Shown here: positions 35,445 to 45,934 of the stretch, piece by piece | How the letters are laid out: each line of letters starts with the position of its first letter | How positions within the stretch are numbered: the first letter of the stretch is position 1 | NCBI GenBank assembly: GCA_900315955.1 | Contig: ONBC01000016.1 | Coordinates: 41,982 to 105,981, forward strand | From: an uncultured Prevotella sp. | Lineage (GTDB): Bacteria; Bacteroidota; Bacteroidia; Bacteroidales; Bacteroidaceae | DNA: 64,000 bases | Direction of reading: 5' to 3' | Translations under genes and position numbers: made by a program | Notes under the pieces: generated by a model | Seen by the model: the letters and a program-made list of their open reading frames with translations, nothing else | What the model was told of the DNA's origin: nothing | Databases searched by the model: none

Positions 35445-36545
35445 ATGAGAAAAAACATTTTGTGCGTACTTGGAGCACTACTGTTTGTCAACTCTCTATG
35501 TGCTCAGCACCGCGCAGACCAACAACATTTAACCGACCCTAACTCGTTTTCATTCATTGTCTTCGGTGATCCGCAAGGCTACACCAAGTACGACATCAAC
35601 CAACCGCTTTTCGAACTGTGCACAGCTTGGATAGCTGACAACGTGGAGAATCTGAACATCCAAGGTGTCCTCTTCACCGGTGACCTCGTAGAGCAAAACG
35701 AAAACATCGTCCGTAACCGTAAGATGCTCAACCAGACCAGTAAGCAAATGTGGGAGTGGAGTTCTCATTGTCTCAAACGGCTCGACAACCGCGTCACCTA
35801 CATGATAGCCGGTGGAAATCATGAATATGGATACGTGAGGGGAGACGAAGAGTTCACCCATTATCCGGAATACTACACCTTCGAGCGAAATTCCAAGTCG
35901 GCGGAGCATCTCGTGGCTACCTATCCGAGCCGTATGGGATGCCAATCTCTGGAAAACGCCGCATGGGAGTTCAACGAGAAGTACTGGGGCAAGCTCCTTG
36001 TCATCAATTTCGAATGGGCTCCGCGCGATGAGGTGTTGGAATGGGCCAAGAACCTTTGCAACAGTAAGACATACAAAGACCATCTCGTCATTGTGCTTAC
36101 ACATACTTATCTGAAAGAGTTGACCAACACACTGACCGACAAGGAGAGCTATAAGATTAAGTCGCAGAACTTCGGCAAGCAGACGTGGGACAAGTTCGTG
36201 AGGAAGTGTCCCAATGTCAGACTTGTCATCTGCGGACATACAGGACATCCCGACTATAAGCACCCTGGCAGTGCACAGGACTTCAAAAACAACACTGCCT
36301 ACTTGGAAAGCATTAACGATGCCGGCAAAAAAGTGTTCCAGTTCATGTGGAACATTCAGTGCTTAGGAGGCGGATGGGAAGGCAACGGCGGAGACGGATG
36401 GATACGTATTTTAGAATTCCTACCCGACGGCAAGACAATCAAAGCTTCAACCTATTCTGTTCTCTTTGGCATCAGTCATATGACCAAACAATTCGCTCAC
36501 AGAACAGACCCGTGCTGCCAGTTCGATATGATCATTGAAAAGTAG
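35445..36545 (+). CDS. Secreted metallophosphoesterase
   Basis: 366 residues from the ATG at 35445, which gives a signal peptide (RKNILCVLGALLFVNSLCAQ); the upstream ATG at 35409 would add 12 polar residues before it. The calcineurin-type metal-binding motifs appear in order: FGDPQG, FTGDLVEQN, GGNHEYG, TH, and CGHTGHPDYKH. Probably a periplasmic or surface phosphatase or nucleotidase; substrate unknown. A strong terminator follows. Confidence 0.85.
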   Translation: MRKNILCVLGALLFVNSLCAQHRADQQHLTDPNSFSFIVFGDPQGYTKYDINQPLFELCTAWIADNVENLNIQGVLFTGDLVEQNENIVRNRKMLNQTSKQMWEWSSHCLKRLDNRVTYMIAGGNHEYGYVRGDEEFTHYPEYYTFERNSKSAEHLVATYPSRMGCQSLENAAWEFNEKYWGKLLVINFEWAPRDEVLEWAKNLCNSKTYKDHLVIVLTHTYLKELTNTLTDKESYKIKSQNFGKQTWDKFVRKCPNVRLVICGHTGHPDYKHPGSAQDFKNNTAYLESINDAGKKVFQFMWNIQCLGGGWEGNGGDGWIRILEFLPDGKTIKASTYSVLFGISHMTKQFAHRTDPCCQFDMIIEK

Positions 36546-36650
36546 GACGACAGGGCATAATCCCGCGCAACAACAACATTATAATATTATAAGCAACGTT
36601 CCAGATACAGAGAGTCGTTGAGGCACTCTACACAAAAGACCGCAATCATA

Positions 36651-36690
36651 AAAAGAATACAGAGAGTCGTAAGGCTCTCTGTATTCTTTT
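36651..36690. terminator. Strong bidirectional terminator
   Basis: Perfect 16-bp stem, AAAAGAATACAGAGAG (36651-36666) and its complement (36675-36690), with an 8-nt loop. A weaker partial copy of the stem motif (GATACAGAGAGTCGTTGAGG) lies just upstream at about 36604. It separates the convergent metallophosphoesterase and malic enzyme genes. Confidence 0.9.
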
Positions 36691-36726
36691 TATATATTCG
36701 TTATCGCTCTTTAGCGAAAGCGTCAA

Positions 36727-39015
<2,289 letters not shown>

Positions 39016-39124
39016 ATCAAATTTGTTAAATATTGGATGTTTTCCATGGCAAAGTTACAAAAAAACGTAGAAATTGAAAATAGTTTTGTACTTTTTTGTA
39101 ATTTTGTATGCAAATATAAGGCAA

Positions 39125-39748
39125 ATGACATCCAAGGTTGACAATTCATCAGACTGCAGGGTTCTGCTAAGCAGCAGAATCATCGACAAAGCGACAGAAA
39201 TGTTCCTTACCAAGGGCATTAAGGCCGTGAAAATGGACGATGTCGCTAACGATCTGTCTATCTCCAAGCGTACGCTCTACGAAATTTTCTGCAATAAGGA
39301 GATGCTGCTCCTTCACTGCGTTCAACGAATGAGAAGGACGCGTGATGAGCATTTCAAGTGCTTTAAAGAATCAGGACAGCATACGGAGATAGAGACGATT
39401 CTCGAGTTTTATCGTTTCCAATTGCGCCTTACATCAAAGATCTCTATCAAATTTGTCAAGGAGCTGCAAAAGTATCCGACGGTGGTGCAATGGTTAGAAG
39501 AATCGAACCGGGAAAAAAAGGCAGAAGCTAAGTCGTTCTTTGAGCAAGGCATCAAGAATGGATATTTCAGAAAAGATGTCAACTACGAGCTCATTGGCGA
39601 ATATGCTGAAACAGCCATTTCCGATTCAATGGAGAATGGCCTTATGGAAAAGTATGGCATCCAAGAGGTCTTCCAAAACATTACGATGATTTATGTGCGC
39701 GGATTCTGCACGCTGAAAGGAATAGAGGAGTTAGAGAAGATGCAGTGA
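39125..39748 (+). CDS. TetR/AcrR-family transcriptional regulator
   Basis: 207 residues from the ATG at 39125. N-terminal helix-turn-helix: ATEMFLTKGIKAVKMDDVAN followed by LSISKRTLYEIFCNKEMLL (about 20-65). The C-terminal ligand/dimer domain is variable and has no recognisable ligand. A TAATTTTG motif at 39099-39106 could be its own -7 element. It is divergent from maeB with overlapping promoter regions, so control of maeB or of itself is plausible, but no operator palindrome was identified. Confidence 0.85.
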   Translation: MTSKVDNSSDCRVLLSSRIIDKATEMFLTKGIKAVKMDDVANDLSISKRTLYEIFCNKEMLLLHCVQRMRRTRDEHFKCFKESGQHTEIETILEFYRFQLRLTSKISIKFVKELQKYPTVVQWLEESNREKKAEAKSFFEQGIKNGYFRKDVNYELIGEYAETAISDSMENGLMEKYGIQEVFQNITMIYVRGFCTLKGIEELEKMQ

Positions 39749-39835
39749 CACCTCTAACCTTTCTTGATGCAACGATTGCTCTGTACCCATTAACCGCCCG
39801 TTCAATACCCAATGAGCGGAGGCACCGTGTGCACC

Positions 39836-41017
39836 CTACTCCACGTAGAGGACGAGCCCTTTAAGATATTCGCCCTCAGGATGGTAGATATTGATGGGAT
39901 GATCGGCGGGTTGGTGCAGCTGATGCAGAATCCTCACTTTTCGATGAGCCTGAGCAGCAGCCGTAAAGACAGCCGTGCGGAAGTTCTCCTTCGTTACCAC
40001 TTGAGAGCAACTGAAGGTGAACAAGATGCCTCCGTGCTTGATCTTCTCCAATCCTTTGACGTTCAAGCGGATATATCCCTTCAACGCATTGTGCAAAGCC
40101 GAGCGGTGCTTGGCGAAAGCGGGTGGATCAAGAATGATGAGATCATAGCTGTCGTCGTGACTGTCGAGATAATCGAAAGCATCGTCGCAGATGGCCTCAT
40201 GGCGCTCATCACCGGGGAAGTTCATTCCCACGTTGAGCTTCGTGAGCTCAATAGCCTTTGCGCTGCTGTCTACAGAATGCACAACCTTGGCACCGCCTCT
40301 CATGGCATAGACAGAGAAGCCTCCCGTATAGCAGAACATGTTAAGCACGCTCTTGCCCTTGGCATAGTGCTCAAGCAGGGAGCGATTTTCACGCTGGTCA
40401 ATAAAGAATCCTGTCTTCTGGCCTTTGAGCCAGTCGATATGAAACTTCAATCCGTTCTCCACGGCCATATTGTCATCGGTGTGTCCATAAAGGAACCCGT
40501 CTTCCTGATGGAGGTCTTTCTTCATCGGCAATGTCGTCTCACTCTTGTAGAACACATTTTCTATTCTGCCTTTCATCACCTTGAGCAGCGCCTTGCAGAT
40601 CCCGTTACGGCTGTAGTGCATGCCCACGCTGTGCGCCTGAATGACAGCGGTCTTACCGTAGCAATCGATGACGAGCCCGGGGAGATAGTCGCCCTCTCCA
40701 TGAACGAGCCTATATGTATTGTTGTCCGGATTGTCAGCAATCCCGATGCGAATACGCATATTGAGCGCCGAGCGAATGCTCTTCTCCCAAAAACCGGCAT
40801 CGACAGGCTCATCCTCAAAGGAGAGGACACGGACCGTAATGGTACCTTTCTGATAATGCCCTACCGCAATGAAGTCGCCGTTGGCATTCACCACCCTCAC
40901 GACATCGCCTTCCTCTATGCCGTCATCCATGTGATGGATGGCACCGGAGAAGATCCAAGGATGGAAGCGCTTCAACGATTCGTCCTTACCTTTCTTAAGA
41001 TATATGTTCTTGTACAT
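39836..41017 (-). CDS. Class I rRNA large-subunit methyltransferase, RlmI-like
   Basis: 393 residues. N-terminal PUA domain (about 1-75, IYLKKGKDESLKRFHPWIFS), then an EEHEE-like insertion, and a Rossmann domain with SAM motif VLNMFCYTGGFSVYAMRGG and catalytic-site motif LIILDPPAFAKH, with SCSQVV containing the conserved cysteine. This is the layout of RlmI, which makes m5C1962 in 23S rRNA. Its start lies inside the tail of the RNase D-like gene (23-nt overlap), so the two are translationally linked. Confidence 0.88.
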   Translation of the reverse strand: MYKNIYLKKGKDESLKRFHPWIFSGAIHHMDDGIEEGDVVRVVNANGDFIAVGHYQKGTITVRVLSFEDEPVDAGFWEKSIRSALNMRIRIGIADNPDNNTYRLVHGEGDYLPGLVIDCYGKTAVIQAHSVGMHYSRNGICKALLKVMKGRIENVFYKSETTLPMKKDLHQEDGFLYGHTDDNMAVENGLKFHIDWLKGQKTGFFIDQRENRSLLEHYAKGKSVLNMFCYTGGFSVYAMRGGAKVVHSVDSSAKAIELTKLNVGMNFPGDERHEAICDDAFDYLDSHDDSYDLIILDPPAFAKHRSALHNALKGYIRLNVKGLEKIKHGGILFTFSCSQVVTKENFRTAVFTAAAQAHRKVRILHQLHQPADHPINIYHPEGEYLKGLVLYVE

Positions 41018-41798
41018 TTATATTCTTTATTTCTGGAGATGTTTTTTTTATTTTCCTTTTTCTTCCCGGTTTTTTGGCGGGCTTAGCTTTGGCAGCTTTC
41101 TTTCTGACCGGTTCAGCGACTGTTTTCTTAGCGCTGTCGGGCTTTTCTTTATCTTTCTGAATTGGTTGAGCAGGTTCCGGCTCAGGTACGACGACAAGAT
41201 TATACGCCCCCGTTTTCTTGAGACGGTTCAGTTCATCGTAAATCTGGATGCAGCTCCAGGCATCAATGGCGGCATACTGTTTTTGCTTTTCCGACAGAGG
41301 TGAAGCCTCCCAGTTGGTGAGCCGCTGGCGCTTGGAGATCTTGGCATGAAAGATATTGGCATAAATCTTTTGCAGGCTCAGGTCCTTGATTCCTATTTCG
41401 CCCACGATATCCTGCAAATCAATGAAAAGCCCCGGCGTAAACGGTTCCCGCGCTTCCAGCCCACGGATATCGTCGTGCCAGGAGAGGCCTATCTTCTTAA
41501 CGGTCTTGTCCTCAAGCAGCCGTTTGACAGCGGGCGTGATACCCATGAGGTTCAACCGGAAAAGGAAACAAGTATCTCTGTTGGATACTTGCAGCAAGGC
41601 TACCTTGTTCTGTTCTCCACGATGGAAAGCAGGCTTTGTCTCTGTATCTACACCCATGATGTCGCTTTGAAGCAGGTAATCGACAGCTTTCTCGGCCTCT
41701 CCCGGGGTGATAATTGTTATCACTCTCCCCGGGAAAGTCACAACGGGGAGGTCTGTTATTGCTTTCTTATCAAACCGACTGTAGATGGTCTTATTCAT
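40995..41798 (-). CDS. RNase D-like 3'-5' exonuclease with basic C-terminal tail
   Basis: 267 residues. A single DEDD exonuclease domain (about 40-195): VDTETKPAF (first Asp/Glu pair), LSWHDDIRGL and YAAIDAWSCIQIYDEL (Asp with Tyr in the last motif, DEDDy type). It lacks the HRDC domain of true RNase D. Residues 200-267 form a Lys/Ala/Pro-rich tail (KKAAKAKPAKKPGRKRKIKK) that could bind nucleic acid. The tail's coding end overlaps the next gene. Role probably RNA processing or turnover. Confidence 0.85.
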   Translation of the reverse strand: MNKTIYSRFDKKAITDLPVVTFPGRVITIITPGEAEKAVDYLLQSDIMGVDTETKPAFHRGEQNKVALLQVSNRDTCFLFRLNLMGITPAVKRLLEDKTVKKIGLSWHDDIRGLEAREPFTPGLFIDLQDIVGEIGIKDLSLQKIYANIFHAKISKRQRLTNWEASPLSEKQKQYAAIDAWSCIQIYDELNRLKKTGAYNLVVVPEPEPAQPIQKDKEKPDSAKKTVAEPVRKKAAKAKPAKKPGRKRKIKKTSPEIKNINVQEHIS

Positions 41799-41891
41799 CG
41801 CATTATATAAATATCAGTGCAAAAGTAAGAAAAAGAAATGACATAGACACGCTATTGTTCACCTTTTTCCATCTACGAGGCCAAAAAGCGA

Positions 41892-42695
41892 TCATTTGCC
41901 TATATAATTGCGTAAAAGATAATTGTTGAGGTTCTCTCTGTAAAGTTCTCCTATCGGCAGAAGAATGCTGTTGCCCATGTCCACGCGTGTCTTGGTCACT
42001 TCCCTGACATAACGCAGATTGATGATGAAAGAACGGTGGATGCGCATGAAGATGTCGGGCAGACGCTCTTCCATTCTTTTAAGCGAATAGAGCACGATGA
42101 CCGGCTTCCGCGGTTGTCCCTGCTCGTCATTGCCCTTAAGATGAATCTTCAGATATTCGCTCATGCCTTCAATATAATAGATATCGCTCAGGGTGATCTT
42201 TACCATTCTGTTCTCCACCTTCACAAAGATCGAATCGGTCTGCGCCTCGATCTTCCCCGCCGGTGCTTCCCGGGCGGTATCGGCAATGGCAGGAACAGGT
42301 GCTGGAAGCACGTCGGCGCTCAATCCGATGCGCTTCTGTAGCTTCTCTGCCGCTCGCCGGAACTCATCCAAACCGAAGGGTTTCAACAGATAGTCGACGG
42401 CATCCACCTTGAAACCTTCGAGCGCGTATTCGCTGTAAGCCGTGGTGAACACGACGAGCGGAGGATCGTTCAGGCTCTTGATGAAATCCATGCCATTGAG
42501 ATCGGGCATGTTGATATCGCAGAAGACGGCATCGATCGGCTCCTTCAACAGCACCTGCCGCGCATTTAAGGCGTTTGAACAAGATGCCACAAGGTTCAAG
42601 TAAGGTATCTGAAGGATATAATTAGTTAGTTGGCGAAGCGCCAAAGGCTCATCGTCGATAGCCAGACATCTGATCATATTATATTCTTGTTGCAT
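41892..42695 (-). CDS. LytTR-family response regulator
   Basis: 267 residues from 42695; an internal ATG at 42677 (MIRCLAIDDEP) is an equally good start and would avoid overlap with the kinase gene. Receiver domain with IDDEP acids, phospho-acceptor Asp in FCDINMPDLNG, Thr in VVFTTAYSEYALEGF and Lys in VDYLLKPFG. C-terminal LytTR DNA-binding domain (about 165-265: ISDIYYIEGMSEYLKIHLKG, FMRIHRSFIINLRYV). Pairs with the kinase immediately upstream. Confidence 0.9.
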   Translation of the reverse strand: MQQEYNMIRCLAIDDEPLALRQLTNYILQIPYLNLVASCSNALNARQVLLKEPIDAVFCDINMPDLNGMDFIKSLNDPPLVVFTTAYSEYALEGFKVDAVDYLLKPFGLDEFRRAAEKLQKRIGLSADVLPAPVPAIADTAREAPAGKIEAQTDSIFVKVENRMVKITLSDIYYIEGMSEYLKIHLKGNDEQGQPRKPVIVLYSLKRMEERLPDIFMRIHRSFIINLRYVREVTKTRVDMGNSILLPIGELYRENLNNYLLRNYIGK

Positions 42696-43825
42696 TGTTT
42701 AAGATTGGAAAATTTTTAATGGGGAGACTTAACAGAATTTTATAGGAACTATCTTTTTCCTCAATCTTCAGCGAGTAGCTGTCACCATAAATCAAATCGA
42801 GCCTGCGTTTGACGTTGGTAAGCCCCACCCCACAGTCCTGTGTCGCTAATCGTTGTTGTTCCGTCTGATTGGGCTTACTGTTTAAGCAGCAAAAGAGGAG
42901 CTTGCCATCATCCACATCTATCATGACGGTGATGAAACTGCGTTGCGTATAGCTGACACCATGCTTGAAGGCGTTTTCTACAAATGTAGGAAAGATCAGC
43001 GGAGGCAAGGAGATGTCAGGCAGACTGTCAGGTATGTCAACAGTCACCGTCAGAGAGTCAGTATAGCGTAGTTGCATCAACTTGATATAGTTGCGCAAAA
43101 AGTCGACATCTTTTTTGAGTGACACCAGGTCCTTATCTCCTTCATACAACACGAAGCGCATCATCACGGAAAGCTCACGGAGCGAGGCCTTGGCGGCCTC
43201 GGAATCCATATCAATAAGCACCTGGATATTGTTGAGCGTGTTCATGAAGAAGTGAGGATTGATCTGAAACTTCAGGTATTGGAGCTGCAGAAACATTTTC
43301 TCCTTCTCCAGCTGCTGGAGATTGGCCCGGTCCCGCTCCGACTTAAAATACAGCTTCACGCCGAGGTTGAGCCCTAAAAGACTGATGAGGATAAGAACAT
43401 TCACGGGCACCATGGGTCTCAGGAACACGTCGCTGAACGGTCGCTTTTGACGCTCGAAGCTGTCTGTTATCCGCGCTTCTTTATTCGTCAGGCGGGGTGG
43501 GCCGTTATGCCCCATCGGACCCGGCTCATGCATAAGACCGGATATTACGATGAAAATAAAGAGCAGACTTAACGTAAAGGGAAAATAAGCCTTCCAGCGC
43601 TTTTGAAGCAGCAAGGGTGCCAGGAAGAAATTGTGGATGAAAAAGCAAACAAGAAACAACAGAAACCACTTCCAGATAATGGAAGACTTCTTCCCATCTG
43701 AATTCCATGTGAATATCTGCTTTTGCCCGTAAGTAAAAGATTGCCACCGGCATAATCATGAGCAACGGCCACAAACAAAGATACACAACATATTCCGGAG
43801 TGATCCTTATTCTCTTTCTCATCAT
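42679..43825 (-). pseudogene. LytS/YehU-like sensor histidine kinase, interrupted by a frameshift
   Basis: The first 50 codons from 43825 (MMRKRIRITPEYVVYLCLWP...RWEEVFHY) contain the first membrane segment. At 43675 the frame must skip one base to continue as WKWFLLFLVCFFIHNFFLAP and onward to 42679. Joined, the product is about 381 residues: four membrane segments, then the His_kinase domain with QINPHFFMNTLNNIQVL (His phospho-acceptor) and an ATPase domain with NAFKHG and GVGLTNVKRRLDLIYG. As written only a 326-residue protein from a downstream ATG (43659) or a 99-residue stub can be made. One extra C, or two missing bases, would explain it; sequencing error and true mutation both remain possible. 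Confidence 0.82.
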
Positions 43826-43857
43826 GTATTGTATGTATGTCTCTTATATTTTTATTA

Positions 43858-43899
43858 TAAAAAAAGCGCGCAAAGCGCATGTCACCACGAGCTTTGCGC
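43858..43899 (-). terminator. Terminator downstream of tRNA-Arg
   Basis: Minus-strand stem GCGCAAAGC (43891-43899) with GCTTTGCGC (43868-43876), a 14-nt loop and a T-run formed by the A-tract at 43858-43865. It separates the tRNA from the kinase gene that starts at 43825. Confidence 0.8.
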
Positions 43900-43941
43900 T
43901 AGAGAGTAATTTTGAATGAAAAGAATGTAATCTATAAAAAG

Positions 43942-44015
43942 TGACCTCGGTGGGACTCAAACCCGCGACACTCAGAACCGGAATCTGATGCTCTATTCAA
44001 CTGAGCTACGAGGCC
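43942..44015 (-). tRNA. tRNA-Arg (anticodon CCG)
   Basis: 74 nt on the minus strand. The acceptor stem GGCCTCG/CGAGGTC forms with one G-U pair, the D-loop has AGCTCAGTTGAATAGAGC, the anticodon stem CAGA/TCTG encloses the loop TTCCGGT with anticodon CCG, and the T-arm is CGCGGGTTTGAGTCCCACC-like. CCA is not encoded. A consensus promoter lies just upstream. Confidence 0.93.
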
Positions 44016-44032
44016 ATTCAACGATCACAATG

Positions 44033-44063
44033 CAAAGGTACAAAGAATTCCGATTGTTACAAA
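44033..44063 (-). promoter_or_regulatory. Promoter of tRNA-Arg
   Basis: Minus strand: TTTG (44060-44063), 19-nt spacer, TACCTTTG (44033-44040), 18 nt before the tRNA 5' end. Confidence 0.8.
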
Positions 44064-44367
44064 ATTATTTAGAATATTTTTTTGTCAATTCTTTCATCTG
44101 AATGATGAAAGATTAACGGCGGTCTCACTTACACACGCGTCCTTCAGCCCATTATTTTCCTCTCCCTCTCTTTATTTTTAATTATCAAGTTTTCCGAATC
44201 AACGAGACGATTCATGACGCTAAGAGAGATACAACTCCTGCGAAGCTAAAGCAGCTATAAGGGCTCAGGTGCAGAAGTTCACGGCTGAACACCATGAATA
44301 GTTCCTCATAACAATGTATCCAAGGACGTGTTTAAGCGATGAAGTAAATGTCAAGATTTATTTTTTC

Positions 44368-44738
44368 CAACCCCCGCTGAGAATCGATTCTTTTCGAGCA
44401 AAAGGGAAGTCGGACGAAAAGAAAGGCAAAAATGAAGCAGGTTGATAAACAGCTATCTATCAGCTGAATACACAATTTTTACTTTCAAGAGGCTTGCTCG
44501 TTAATTCCAAATGACTGACCTAACTACGGTTAGGTAGTGTACATAACGCAGTTATGTCACTGACATTTAACGGTTAAGTAAGCTACATAACCGTTAAATG
44601 TCAGTGACCTAACCGTAGATAGGTCGATTATTGATCCCGAATTCTCGAACCACTCATCCGTTTTTCGCCTTTCAGACCGCCCTTGCGCATTCTCTTTCAC
44701 ACCATTCGCGTTGTCCTGACTTTTTACTTTTTGTAAAG
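44368..44738. repeat. Dispersed palindromic intergenic repeat, copy 2
   Basis: Second copy of the element at 6080-6445, same orientation. Offsets of shared blocks from the left end differ by only 1-2 nt between copies: CAACCCCCGCTGAGAATCG (44368-44386), GTTGATAA (44441), TCAGC (44460), CTGACC (44515), ATGTCACTGACATT (44554), AACGGTTAAGTA, TCTCTTTCAC (44691-44700) and GACTTTTTACTTTTTGT (44718 onward). The centre is more perfectly palindromic than copy 1: CTACGGTTAGGT (about 44524-44535) faces ACCTAACCGTAG (about 44607-44618), enclosing the 20-bp hairpin described separately, and ACATAACGCAGTTATGT (44541-44557) is a nested palindrome. Confidence 0.75.
44555..44608. repeat. Perfect 20-bp inverted repeat inside repeat copy 2
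   Basis: 44555-44574 (starts GTCACTGACATT) and 44589-44608 (ends AATGTCAGTGAC) are exact reverse complements around a 14-nt loop. As DNA it is a candidate cruciform or a two-sided protein site; as RNA a long hairpin. Copy 1 has the same 5' arm but a partly degenerate 3' arm. Confidence 0.85.
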
Positions 44739-44998
44739 GAAATTCATGGATAATTCACGCAGCGAATGTTTTGCGGAGCGCGCACCTCGTGGCCGTCAGC
44801 ACCCCTGAAGGTGAAGAGGCTGCAACGAATGATAAATAGTCCCTGCAATGGCAGCCGGCCACAAGAGACGCACCCTGCAATAGGGTTGAGCACTGGCCTT
44901 GTACGTAATTGTCATCTATGAGGAAGAAAAGACACTCTCCCTTAGATAAGATTGGTACACTATTTGCAGTAGAGCAGAGGAAAAGAAAGGAATAAGAA

Positions 44999-45868
44999 AT
45001 GAGACAGCTTAAAATTTCACGCAGTATCACGAACCGTTCTGGTGAAGCACTGGAACGGTATTTGGGAGAAATATCCCGTATCCCGATGGTGAACCTGGAT
45101 GAAGAGGAACAGCTCGCTTATGATATAAAACAAGGTGGCAAGAAAGGAGAAAGGGCCAAAGACCGGCTTGTAGCCGCAAACTTAAGGTTCGTTGTCTCCG
45201 TGGCCAAACAGTACCAGCACAAAGGATTGAGCCTGACCGACCTCATCGACGAGGGCAACATCGGGCTGGTGAAGGCTGCTGAGAAGTTTGATGAGACACG
45301 TGGCTTCAAATTCATCAGTTACGCCGTATGGTGGATCAGGCAAAGCATCCTGCAGGCCATCGCCGAGCAGAGTCGCATGGTGCGATTGCCCTTGAACCAG
45401 GTCGGGGCGCTCTCGAAAATCAACAGTGAGATCGAGAAATTTGAACAGAAGAATCACCGTCGTCCTTCGGCTGAGGAATTGTCAGATATCACCAATATCG
45501 ATACCAGCCGAATAGAGAGCACGCTGAATGCTGACCAGAGGCACATGAGCATAGACGCGCCTTTCACGGACGAGGACAGCAATTCGCTTGCCGACTTACT
45601 ACCCTCGTCGGACAACACGCTTTCCAATGCTGTAGAAAAAGAGTCGTTGGATGAAGATCTGAAGGCCATCTTCAACAAGGTTCTCAAACCGAGAGAACAA
45701 AGCATCCTGCAGAAGAGCTTTGGCATCGGGTGCACGGAAGAGGGACCTGAGGAGATTGGCACTCAGCTGGGGCTGACAAGAGAGCGTGTGCGCCAAATAA
45801 AGGAAAAAAGTATCGAGAAGCTTCGCAAAAGCGGGTACATCAAGGCGTTAATTAAATACCTCGGATAA
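44999..45868 (+). CDS. RpoD/SigA-like sigma factor, divergent from the usual Bacteroidales primary sigma
   Basis: 289 residues, the short form lacking region 1.1 as in all Bacteroidetes primary-type sigmas. Regions 1.2 (ALERYLGEISRIPMVNLDEE), 2 (ANLRFVVSVAKQYQ, DLIDEGNIGLVKAAEKFDET, GFKFISYAVWWIRQSILQAI), 3 and 4 (IGTQLGLTRERVRQIKEKSI) are complete. From memory the Bacteroidales housekeeping sigma is nearly invariant (SITNRESASLDKYLQEIG and LTDREKEIIQMFFGIG); this protein reads SITNRSGEALERYLGEIS and LKPREQSILQKSFGIG instead. It may therefore be a second, group 2-like sigma rather than the housekeeping one. Confidence 0.85.
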   Translation: MRQLKISRSITNRSGEALERYLGEISRIPMVNLDEEEQLAYDIKQGGKKGERAKDRLVAANLRFVVSVAKQYQHKGLSLTDLIDEGNIGLVKAAEKFDETRGFKFISYAVWWIRQSILQAIAEQSRMVRLPLNQVGALSKINSEIEKFEQKNHRRPSAEELSDITNIDTSRIESTLNADQRHMSIDAPFTDEDSNSLADLLPSSDNTLSNAVEKESLDEDLKAIFNKVLKPREQSILQKSFGIGCTEEGPEEIGTQLGLTRERVRQIKEKSIEKLRKSGYIKALIKYLG

Positions 45869-45884
45869 ATTTCCTTAGAAAATA

Positions 45885-45916
45885 TTTGGTGGATGCAAAG
45901 AAAAATAGTATCTTTG
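45885..45916 (+). promoter_or_regulatory. Promoter of tmRNA
   Basis: TTTG (45885-45888), 20-nt spacer, TATCTTTG (45909-45916), 18 nt before the tmRNA 5' end. Confidence 0.8.
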
Positions 45917-45934
45917 CATTCACTTACGATGAAA

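Larger units (their letters stand above)
44064..44998. other. Long non-coding interval between tRNA-Arg and the sigma gene
   Basis: No protein gene is supported. A small 8-bp hairpin (CTTTCATC/GATGAAAG, 44091-44111) follows the tRNA promoter. The main content is repeat copy 2 (44368-44738). The 260 nt from the repeat to the sigma start hold no clear TAnnTTTG promoter; TACACTATTTG at about 44954-44964 is a poor match. Confidence 0.6.

Noticed and set aside
39812-41086. A 424-codon open frame on the plus strand opposite the rRNA methyltransferase gene
   Set aside because: It is antisense to a well-supported RlmI-like gene, lacks recognisable domains, and its openness follows from codon bias of the real gene.
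44755-45030. A 91-codon minus-strand frame in front of the sigma gene
   Set aside because: Overlaps the sigma start, no homology recognised, no promoter or plausible signal; better treated as non-coding.
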